Of a stretch of DNA of 8,764 nucleotides, positions 1 through 5,291 are shown piece after piece. This DNA comes from Bordetella parapertussis (GTDB taxonomy: Bacteria > Pseudomonadota > Gammaproteobacteria > Burkholderiales > Burkholderiaceae_A), in contig CAMDMC010000048.1 of assembly GCA_945901825.1 (NCBI GenBank), forward strand, positions 1 through 8,764. Reading direction: 5' to 3'. The position numbers and the translations under genes are program-made. A model generated the notes under the pieces. The model was not told the origin of the DNA and searched no databases. It saw only the letters and a program-made list of their open reading frames with translations. Every line of letters begins with the position of its first letter. Position 1 is the first letter of the stretch.

Positions 1-368
1 GGGACAGTTGATTTATCGACCACAATTTTTTCACTGGTCATGTGCTGGCCAATGCTGCGCGCTGCCGCGAGCACATACTGAAGATCGGCCGAACCGTCTT
101 CATCGGGCGGCGTCCCCACTGCAATCACCTGGACAAGTCCGAAACCGACGGACGTCTCGACCGAGGTAGTGAACCTCAAGCGGCCAGCAGCGACGTTCTT
201 GCGCACCATGTCGAGCAGGCCGGGTTCATGAATTGGAATGCCGCCTGACTCAAGAATCTCAATTTTCTTGGGGTCAAGGTCAAGGCAAAGAACGTCATTG
301 CCGGCATCCGCCAGGCAGGCGCCCGTTACTAAGCCCACGTACCCCGTTCCCACAATGGAAATCTTCAT
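1..368 (-). CDS. ugd: UDP-glucose 6-dehydrogenase, N-terminal part (truncated by the left edge)
   Basis: The gene starts at ATG 366-368 and reads leftward; 122 complete codons are visible. The family oxidises UDP-glucose to UDP-glucuronate with two NAD+ in the cytoplasm, supplying precursors for capsule, exopolysaccharide or LPS sugars. Visible features are the N-terminal Rossmann dinucleotide motif GTGYVG at residues 7-12, an acidic residue pair after strand beta-2 (LDLDPKK, about 29-35), IHEPGL (46-51), VGTPPDEDG (84-92) and DKSTVP at the very edge (about 118-123). All are typical of the UDP-glucose/GDP-mannose dehydrogenase family. The catalytic cysteine and the C-terminal UDP-binding domain lie outside the window, so closely related nucleotide-sugar dehydrogenases (such as UDP-ManNAc or GDP-mannose dehydrogenase) cannot be fully excluded, but the motif spelling fits Ugd best. 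It is divergent from the H-NS-like gene. Its ribosome binding site is weak (AGGG a few bases upstream). Confidence 0.9.
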   Translation of the reverse strand, partial: MKISIVGTGYVGLVTGACLADAGNDVLCLDLDPKKIEILESGGIPIHEPGLLDMVRKNVAAGRLRFTTSVETSVGFGLVQVIAVGTPPDEDGSADLQYVLAAARSIGQHMTSEKIVVDKSTV

Positions 369-392
369 ATAAAGCCCTAAACGTTTTTGCGC

Positions 393-405
393 AAACTTCA
401 AGTTT
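393..405. repeat. Small palindrome AAACTT-C-AAGTTT upstream of ugd
   Basis: Six-base arms (AAACTT and AAGTTT) flank a single central C, giving a perfect short inverted repeat 25 bases upstream of the ugd start codon. Its position and symmetry fit a possible operator for a dimeric regulator, but a palindrome this short in AT-rich DNA can occur by chance. No regulator can be named. Confidence 0.3.
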
Positions 406-576
406 ACGGCAGGTAACCAGGTTGGGAGAAACTCCTAAGCATAGGCCAGACGAAGTTTCTGAAGGGGAATCTTATTGGGGTTTGATAATTAGAAGGATTT
501 GTTGTTTGCCGGAAAAAACGGCCAAGAGCGGGTTTTTAACTTATGCGGCATGTTATTTAAAGCCCTTTGTAATTCA

Positions 577-605
577 TTGCAATTTAACTGCCTGCAATTT
601 AGAAT
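577..605 (+). promoter_or_regulatory. Predicted sigma70 promoter for the hns-like/rmlB/rmlD cluster
   Basis: A -35 box TTGCAA (577-582, 4 of 6 consensus) and a -10 box TAGAAT (600-605, 5 of 6 consensus) are separated by exactly 17 bases, the optimal spacing. Transcription would begin near position 612, giving a leader of about 66 bases before the ATG at 678. It is the best promoter match I found in the intergenic region and points at the H-NS-like gene. rmlB and rmlD have no room for promoters directly upstream of them, so this one probably serves all three genes. Confidence 0.55.
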
Positions 606-615
606 ACAAAACTTA

Positions 616-643
616 GGGCGTTTGATGCCAAAGCCAAACGCCT
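616..643 (+). promoter_or_regulatory. Inverted repeat in the 5' leader of the H-NS-like mRNA
   Basis: GGCGTTTG (617-624) pairs perfectly with CAAACGCC (635-642) around a 10-base loop, and G616-T643 can add a wobble pair. The following bases (TATTATTCTT) are only moderately T-rich. No gene ends here, so an ordinary end-of-gene terminator is unlikely. The hairpin would lie within a few bases of the predicted transcription start, where it could stabilise the mRNA, attenuate transcription or be bound by a regulator. Its function is not shown by the sequence. Confidence 0.45.
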
Positions 644-663
644 ATTATTCTTAAACCAAAATA

Positions 664-669
664 AAAGGA
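664..669 (+). promoter_or_regulatory. Ribosome binding site of the H-NS-like gene
   Basis: AAAGGA sits 8 bases upstream of the ATG at 678, a good Shine-Dalgarno match that supports this start codon. Confidence 0.65.
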
Positions 670-677
670 TTATTTTT

Positions 678-1073
678 ATGCCCAGCTATTCCGAAATAGT
701 TCAACAAATTAGTGAGTTACAGAAACAAGCCGACCGCCAGCGCAAGGAAGAGTACGCCTCGGTGCTTAAAACAATTAAAAAACAAATTTCTGAATACGGC
801 ATAACGCCGGAGGAGTTGGGTTTCTCAGCAGGGGTTGCTGGCGTTAAGCGAGGCCGAAAACTAAACGTAAAGGCGAGTAAGGTTCGAAAACCAAGGGCCA
901 AGCGGGCTTCAACGGGTATCAAGGTTGCACCAAAATACAAAGATCCGGCAACCGGAGGCACCTGGACGGGCCGAGGCAAAATGCCCAAGTGGGTCTCTGC
1001 GGCGGTTGCCTCGGGTCGCAGCCTTGAATCACTGCTTATCTCGCCTGCGACATCGACACCTGCTGGAACCTAG
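678..1073 (+). CDS. H-NS family nucleoid-associated / DNA-binding protein
   Basis: This 131-residue basic protein has the architecture of betaproteobacterial H-NS-like proteins, which bind AT-rich DNA, oligomerise and silence genes. Residues 1-50 form a predicted helical, coiled-coil-like oligomerisation region. Residues 55-85 are a lysine/arginine-rich linker with the patches KRGRK and RKPRAKR. Residues 87-105 are the H-NS DNA-binding motif, YKDPATGG followed by WTGRGKMPKW. The family is often about 95-135 residues, so this one is at the longer end, with an extra tail (106-131, ending TSTPAGT) that I do not recognise. The ATG at 678 has a good ribosome binding site. The stop codon lies only 3 bases before the rmlB start, so the genes are probably co-transcribed and perhaps translationally coupled. 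The first third of the gene is AT-rich compared with its neighbours, which could mean relaxed composition, autoregulation or acquisition by transfer. The paralogue cannot be identified from sequence alone. Confidence 0.88.
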   Translation: MPSYSEIVQQISELQKQADRQRKEEYASVLKTIKKQISEYGITPEELGFSAGVAGVKRGRKLNVKASKVRKPRAKRASTGIKVAPKYKDPATGGTWTGRGKMPKWVSAAVASGRSLESLLISPATSTPAGT

Positions 1074-1076
1074 GTC

Positions 1077-2153
1077 ATGGTTTTTGTAACCGGCGGTGCA
1101 GGCTTCATTGGCAGTAACTTTGTTTTAAATTGGCTTAGTAAATCCAATGAACCTGTTTTGGTTATTGATTCGCTGACCTATGCGGGCAACTTAGAGAACC
1201 TCAGGTCGGTTGAAGATAATCCAGCTTATGCCTTTTATAAGCTGGATATTAATAACCACGATGAAATGAATGGCCTGCTTGCCGCAAAACGACCGAGGGC
1301 CGTTATTCATTTCGCCGCCGAGTCGCACGTTGATCGCTCCATCCTAGGGCCTGATGCCTTCATTCAGACCAATATCCATGGAACCTTTCGGCTGCTGGGG
1401 TGTTGCCTGGGCTATTTCCAGTCCCTCAACGCCGATGAACAAAAGGCCTTTCGGTTTCTGCATGTCTCAACCGACGAGGTTTATGGCTCGCTCGAGGCGG
1501 ACGACCCGGCCTTTTGCGAGACCACACCCTACGCGCCGAACAGCCCCTACAGCGCAAGCAAGGCGGCCAGCGACCACCTGGTACGGGCCTGGCACCACAC
1601 CTATGGCCTTCCGGTCCTCACCACCAATTGCTCAAACAATTACGGGCCGTATCAGTTCCCCGAAAAGCTCATTCCACTCACCATTGCGAATGCCCTTCAG
1701 GGCAAGCCATTACCCATTTACGGCAATGGCCTGAACATTCGCGACTGGCTCTATGTTGTCGACCACTGTCAAGGCATCGAGGCGGTGTTGCAGTCCGGAA
1801 GACCCGGCGAGGTCTACAACATTGGGGGCTGGAACGAGATGACCAATATCGACATCGTGCGTGCAATTTGCACGTTGCTCGATGCGAGGAGCCCGGCAAC
1901 CGCTCAGGCCGCCGGTGGTCGGCACGAGCATTTAATTCAATTTGTAAAAGATCGCCCGGGCCACGACCAGCGTTATGCCATTAATGCCAATAAAATATTT
2001 AAAGAATTGGGCTGGAAGCCCCAGGAAACATTTGAATCGGGCATTAACAAAACCATCGACTGGTACCTGAACAACACCTCCTGGGTGCAGCGTGTTCAGT
2101 CGGGGGACTACAAAAACTGGATTCATCAGCAGTACAGCAGTCGGGCGGCATGA
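1077..2153 (+). CDS. rmlB: dTDP-glucose 4,6-dehydratase
   Basis: RmlB (RfbB) converts dTDP-D-glucose to dTDP-4-keto-6-deoxy-D-glucose, the second step of dTDP-L-rhamnose synthesis, in the cytoplasm with bound NAD+. At 358 residues it has the normal family length. It is an extended short-chain dehydrogenase: the NAD-binding motif GGAGFIG is at 6-12, AESHVDRS at 81-88, the catalytic STDEVYG with T132, D133 and E134, and YSASK with the Y158/K162 pair. The substrate-binding stretch NCSNNYGPYQFPEKLIP is at 184-200 and RDWLYV at 222-227. All catalytic residues expected of RmlB are present. The start at 1077 places the Rossmann strand immediately after the initiator Met, as in other RmlB proteins. 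The start lies 3 bases after the H-NS-like stop, and its last four bases (ATGA) overlap the rmlD start. Identification is firm. Related dehydratases in other sugar pathways are less likely given the adjacent rmlD. Confidence 0.96.
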   Translation: MVFVTGGAGFIGSNFVLNWLSKSNEPVLVIDSLTYAGNLENLRSVEDNPAYAFYKLDINNHDEMNGLLAAKRPRAVIHFAAESHVDRSILGPDAFIQTNIHGTFRLLGCCLGYFQSLNADEQKAFRFLHVSTDEVYGSLEADDPAFCETTPYAPNSPYSASKAASDHLVRAWHHTYGLPVLTTNCSNNYGPYQFPEKLIPLTIANALQGKPLPIYGNGLNIRDWLYVVDHCQGIEAVLQSGRPGEVYNIGGWNEMTNIDIVRAICTLLDARSPATAQAAGGRHEHLIQFVKDRPGHDQRYAINANKIFKELGWKPQETFESGINKTIDWYLNNTSWVQRVQSGDYKNWIHQQYSSRAA

Positions 2154-3193
2154 CCCCAAAAAGCTCAGCCTCTGCCGCGGCTAAGGCGGCAGAAGCCACC
2201 CGCACCCTTGGTAAGCCTTTGCAGGCTTCAAGGCCAAGGCTGTTAGTGCTTGGGGCAGGAGGGCAGGTAGGCCACAGCCTACTCAGGCTCTGCCAGTCAG
2301 CCGACTCCCCTATGCATGTGCATGTGCTCGGCCTTACCCGCAGCCTGGCACCGCTCGATCAACCCGATTTGTTCGGTTCGGCAGTTGCTCAGGCCATTGA
2401 GAGCTTTAAGCCCAGTCATATTCTGAATGCTGCAGCCTACACGGCTGTGGACCAGGCCGAGAAGGAGCCAGAGCTTGCCCACCGGGTGAATGGCCAGGCG
2501 CTTGCACAGCTCTCCGAGCTTGCTGCACGTCATTCTGCGCACGCCTCGCAGGCCATTGCCATCCTTCATTACTCCACTGACTATGTTTTTGATGGACAAA
2601 AGCCGGTAGGTCAAGGCTACCAGCCCAAGGACCCCACTGCACCTGAGGGGGTATACGGCAAAAGCAAGTACGCCGGGGAACAGGCCCTTGCCCAAGGCCC
2701 CTCCCCAAGCATCGTGCTGCGCACCAGCTGGGTCTTTTCCGACCATGGCAAGAACTTCGTGAAGACCATGCTAAGGCTCGGCCAAAGCCAGCAAGAGTTG
2801 CGCGTGGTGGCTGACCAGTGGGGCGCACCGACCTCGGCCGATGCCATTGCACGGGCAAGCCTTGCCATCGTCCAGCAATGGCCCAGGCCCTCTGAAGCGC
2901 CTTCGAATCAGGTGCTTCACTTCTGCTGCGAGGGCACCACGAGCTGGCATGGCTTTGCCTGCGATATTCTTGATCGGTCCAGGCGGCTTGCACCCGAGCT
3001 TGCCTGGACCATTAACTCGGCCCAGCAAATTAAGGCCATTTCAACGGCGGAGTTCGCTGCTCCTGCTCCTCGGCCGGCAAACTCACAACTTGACTGCAGC
3101 CTCACCGACAAGCAGTTTGGGCTAAGGCGCTCCCATTGGTCGCAGGCCCTTGACGACGTGCTGGTGAAGCTTCTGGCTAAGCCCCTGGTCTAG
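2150..3193 (+). CDS. rmlD: dTDP-4-dehydrorhamnose reductase
   Basis: RmlD (RfbD) reduces dTDP-4-keto-L-rhamnose to dTDP-L-rhamnose with NAD(P)H, the final step of the pathway. Visible motifs are the Rossmann GAGGQVG at 35-41, NAAAYTAVDQAE at 93-104, STDYVFDG at 142-149, the catalytic YGKSK with Y169 and K173, and LRTSWVFSDHGKNF at about 190-203. At 347 residues it is longer than typical RmlD proteins (about 290-300). Part of the excess is an Ala-rich 28-residue stretch ahead of the first strand, and the rest is spread over loops and the C-terminus. The ATG at 2150 overlaps the rmlB stop as ATGA, a classic coupling arrangement, and no in-frame ATG lies between it and the Rossmann motif, so I keep this start. 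The gene ends 18 bases from the stop of the convergent flavoprotein gene. rmlA and rmlC do not follow. Confidence 0.93.
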   Translation: MTPKSSASAAAKAAEATRTLGKPLQASRPRLLVLGAGGQVGHSLLRLCQSADSPMHVHVLGLTRSLAPLDQPDLFGSAVAQAIESFKPSHILNAAAYTAVDQAEKEPELAHRVNGQALAQLSELAARHSAHASQAIAILHYSTDYVFDGQKPVGQGYQPKDPTAPEGVYGKSKYAGEQALAQGPSPSIVLRTSWVFSDHGKNFVKTMLRLGQSQQELRVVADQWGAPTSADAIARASLAIVQQWPRPSEAPSNQVLHFCCEGTTSWHGFACDILDRSRRLAPELAWTINSAQQIKAISTAEFAAPAPRPANSQLDCSLTDKQFGLRRSHWSQALDDVLVKLLAKPLV

Positions 3194-3211
3194 ACCGGCA
3201 GACCCAAGCCA
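3187..3211. other. Convergent gene end between rmlD and the flavoprotein gene
   Basis: The rmlD stop (3191-3193) and the stop of the opposing flavoprotein gene (from 3212) are 18 bases apart. The perfect 10-base palindrome GGTCTAGACC (3187-3196) spans the rmlD stop but has no loop or T tract, so it is not a standard intrinsic terminator. I see no other terminator here on either strand. Confidence 0.4.
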
Positions 3212-4687
3212 CTAAACCAGCACAACCTTTCCGGGGTTCAGAATGTTTAGCGGGTCCAGTGCGGTTTTAATGGACCGCATGAGACCCATTTCAACCGGTC
3301 CCTTGTAGCGGGCTGCCTCATCACGGCGCATCACACCAAGGCCATGCTCGGCACTGATGGAGCCGCCCAAGGAGACCACTCGGTTGTGGACCCGATGATG
3401 GGCCTCCTCCTCAAGCCTCTGCATGAACTGCTTGCAGGCCTCGTGCCTTTGGTTACGATCGGACCAGACGTTGGGGTTTACGGGGCAGGCAAGGTTGTAA
3501 TGCAGGTTGCCGTCGCCCAAGTGTCCAAAGTTAATAATTCGAGTCCCCGGCAATAGGGCCTCAAGTTCCTCCTGCATGCCCACCATGAAGTCGGGAATGC
3601 ATGAGATAGGAAGCCCAATGTCGTGCTTGATTTGATGGCCATCTTCCGAGGATGCAAGCGTGATGTGGTCGCGTATGTCCCAGAAGGTCTGCGCCTGCTG
3701 AATGCTCTGGGCCACTAGGGCATCTTCAACCAGACCCGTCTCAAAGGCCTCAGACAAGATGTCCTCGAGAAGCCCTACCGCCTCGGTCTCACCAGTAGGG
3801 CTTGAGATCTCAAGAAGAACCAGGTCGGCAGAGCCCATGCCTTGAATGGGCTGGGCAAGGGCAGGAAAATACTGGGATACAAGCGCCAGGGCCGACTTCG
3901 TCATGAACTCAAAGCCAGTAAGCTGAGCAGCGCCCTTTTTCTGAGCAAGACCCAAAAGACCAACCGCCGACTCCACAGAGGGCACCTTCGCCAAGGCGGT
4001 CATAAGGGCTGAGGGCTTCGGCGACAAGGCAAGCACCGCGGCCGTAATAATGCCAAGCGTGCCTTCGGAGCCAATGAATAAATCGCGCAGGTCGTAGCCC
4101 GTGTTGTCTTTGCGAAGCCCTCGAAGGCCCGACCAGATTTCACCCGTTGCAGTGACCACCTCGAGGCCCAGGCAGAGTGCCCTGGCATTTCCGTAGCGAA
4201 GCACCGCCGTTCCCCCGCAGTTGGTCGCCAGGTTGCCTCCAATGGTTGCCGAGCCACGGGAAGGAAGCGTTAGAGGAAAGAGAAGCCCTAGGGCATCGGC
4301 CTCGTCCTGGGCCTTGGCAAGGGTTACGCCTGCCTCAAGGGTCATGGTTTTATTAGCCGCATCGACAGCCCGTATGGCCTGAAGCTTAGTAAGGCTGAGC
4401 ACCACCTGATCACCGGAGTCATCGGGCACGCTCGCCCCGGTAAGGCCTGTATTACCCCCTTGAGGGACCAGCCCCACACGGTGTTTGGCTGCCAGCCTGA
4501 CCACTTGAGCAACATGGTCGGTGGAGCTCGGAAAAAGAACCGCCGGTGCCCTGCCCTGATAACGCCCCCGCCAGTCGATTAAATGGGTGGAGATGAGATC
4601 AGGGTCGGTCTTGAGACACGAGGCACCAAGTTGCTGTTCAACCTCAGTGAGGAAGGCCTGCACAGATGCCGAAGGCGTGCCTGGCAT
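3212..4687 (-). CDS. FAD-binding oxidoreductase, D-2-hydroxyglutarate dehydrogenase-like (GlcD/D-lactate dehydrogenase family)
   Basis: This 491-residue flavoprotein belongs to the FAD_binding_4 plus FAD-oxidase C-terminal family, which oxidises D-2-hydroxyacids such as D-2-hydroxyglutarate, D-lactate or glycolate and passes electrons to a quinone, cytochrome or flavoprotein acceptor. The FAD-binding part shows QGGNTGLTG (76-84), ATIGGNLATNCGG (147-159), LRKDNTGYDLRDLFIGSEG (191-209) and TLGIIT. The C-terminal domain has HLGDGNLHYN (389-398) and SAEHGLG (445-451). H389, H396 and E447 sit where D-2-hydroxyglutarate dehydrogenases carry their metal ligands. The stretch LRKDNTGYDL.LFIGSEGTLGIIT closely resembles the eukaryotic D-2-hydroxyglutarate enzyme, so I favour that substrate over lactate, but specificity cannot be read with certainty. 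The start codon ATG 4685-4687 lies 2 bases after the efp stop, indicating one transcript with efp. No signal peptide is visible. Confidence 0.87.
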   Translation of the reverse strand: MPGTPSASVQAFLTEVEQQLGASCLKTDPDLISTHLIDWRGRYQGRAPAVLFPSSTDHVAQVVRLAAKHRVGLVPQGGNTGLTGASVPDDSGDQVVLSLTKLQAIRAVDAANKTMTLEAGVTLAKAQDEADALGLLFPLTLPSRGSATIGGNLATNCGGTAVLRYGNARALCLGLEVVTATGEIWSGLRGLRKDNTGYDLRDLFIGSEGTLGIITAAVLALSPKPSALMTALAKVPSVESAVGLLGLAQKKGAAQLTGFEFMTKSALALVSQYFPALAQPIQGMGSADLVLLEISSPTGETEAVGLLEDILSEAFETGLVEDALVAQSIQQAQTFWDIRDHITLASSEDGHQIKHDIGLPISCIPDFMVGMQEELEALLPGTRIINFGHLGDGNLHYNLACPVNPNVWSDRNQRHEACKQFMQRLEEEAHHRVHNRVVSLGGSISAEHGLGVMRRDEAARYKGPVEMGLMRSIKTALDPLNILNPGKVVLV

Positions 4688-4689
4688 GC

Positions 4690-5250
4690 CTACTTCACCC
4701 GATTTCGGTATTCGCCCGTGCGGGTATCGACCTCGATCTTGTCGCCGATTTCAACAAAAGCGGGCACCGAGACTTCAAAGTCGGTCGGCGAGATGCGTGC
4801 AGGTTTCATCACCTTACCCGAGGTGTCGCCCTTCACGGCAGGCTCGGTGTAGGCCACCTCGCGAACGACGCTGGTTGGCATCTCAACCGAAATGGCACGA
4901 CCGTCGTAGAAAATAACCTCGCAGGTCATTCCATCCTCAAGGTAGTTCAGGGCCTCGCCCATGCTTTCGGACTCCACCTCGTACTGGTTGTAGTCGCCAT
5001 CCATAAAGACATACATGGGGTCGGCGAAATAGGAATAACTCACCTCTCTACGATCAAGCACGAGCGACTCAAATTTTTCATCCGCCTTAAAAACGGACTC
5101 GGAGCCCGAATTTGTAAGCAGGTTCTTGTACTTCATTTTCACCACAGCGGCATTGCGGCCCGATTTGTTGTAGTCGGCCTTAAGCACCACCATGGGCTGG
5201 CCTTCGAGCATAAAAACATTTCCGGTCCGCAGTTCGTGCGCGGTTTTCAT
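4690..5250 (-). CDS. efp: Translation elongation factor P, arginine-32 (EarP-modified) type
   Basis: EF-P binds between the P and E sites of stalled ribosomes and promotes peptide bond formation at consecutive prolines. The protein has 186 residues, the usual length. It shows the N-terminal KOW-like domain with the modification loop [14 protein letters not shown] (27-40), followed by two OB-fold domains. [21 protein letters not shown] lies near 72-92 and the C-terminal [16 protein letters not shown] motif near 169-184. Residue 32 at the loop tip is arginine, not the lysine modified by EpmA/EpmB. In the known EarP systems of Pseudomonas, Neisseria and related bacteria this arginine is rhamnosylated. 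The upstream neighbour is earP, which matches. The ATG at 5248-5250 has a good AAGGTG ribosome binding site. The coding order on the minus strand is earP, then efp after 41 bases, then the flavoprotein gene after 2 bases. Confidence 0.97.
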   Translation of the reverse strand: MKTAHELRTGNVFMLEGQPMVVLKADYNKSGRNAAVVKMKYKNLLTNSGSESVFKADEKFESLVLDRREVSYSYFADPMYVFMDGDYNQYEVESESMGEALNYLEDGMTCEVIFYDGRAISVEMPTSVVREVAYTEPAVKGDTSGKVMKPARISPTDFEVSVPAFVEIGDKIEVDTRTGEYRNRVK

Positions 5251-5255
5251 AGCAT

Positions 5256-5261
5256 CACCTT
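5256..5261 (-). promoter_or_regulatory. Ribosome binding site of efp
   Basis: AAGGTG on the minus strand lies 5 bases upstream of the efp ATG (5248-5250). It is the clearest Shine-Dalgarno sequence on the minus strand of the window and fits strong independent translation of EF-P. A TTGACT element (5271-5276, minus) lies just upstream but is too close to the start codon to act as a -35 box for a normally led transcript, so I do not call a promoter here. Confidence 0.6.
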
Positions 5262-5291
5262 AAAGAGTCGAGTCAATTCGCTAGTTTATCG

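Larger units (their letters stand above)
369..677. other. AT-rich divergent intergenic region between ugd and the H-NS-like gene
   Basis: This stretch separates two divergently transcribed genes and is clearly richer in A and T than the flanking coding DNA, especially from about 480 onward. Open frames crossing it have no family-like sequence, so I read it as non-coding. It contains a rightward sigma70-type promoter (577-605), a leader hairpin (616-643), a ribosome binding site (664-669) and a small palindrome (393-405) close to the ugd start. I could not find a convincing leftward promoter for ugd. AT-rich DNA next to an H-NS-like gene would be a plausible autoregulatory target, but that is inference. 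Confidence 0.7.

Noticed and set aside
233..616. 127-codon plus-strand open frame over the ugd start and intergenic region
   Set aside because: It runs antisense to the clear ugd N-terminus and then through AT-rich promoter DNA. The translation has no family-like features.
2406..2993. 195-codon minus-strand open frame opposite rmlD
   Set aside because: It overlaps rmlD, which has intact catalytic motifs. The translation is Arg/Pro/Trp-rich shadow sequence.
5271..5276. TTGACT as a -35 box for efp
   Set aside because: A -10 box at normal spacing would overlap the efp start codon and destroy the use of its good ribosome binding site.
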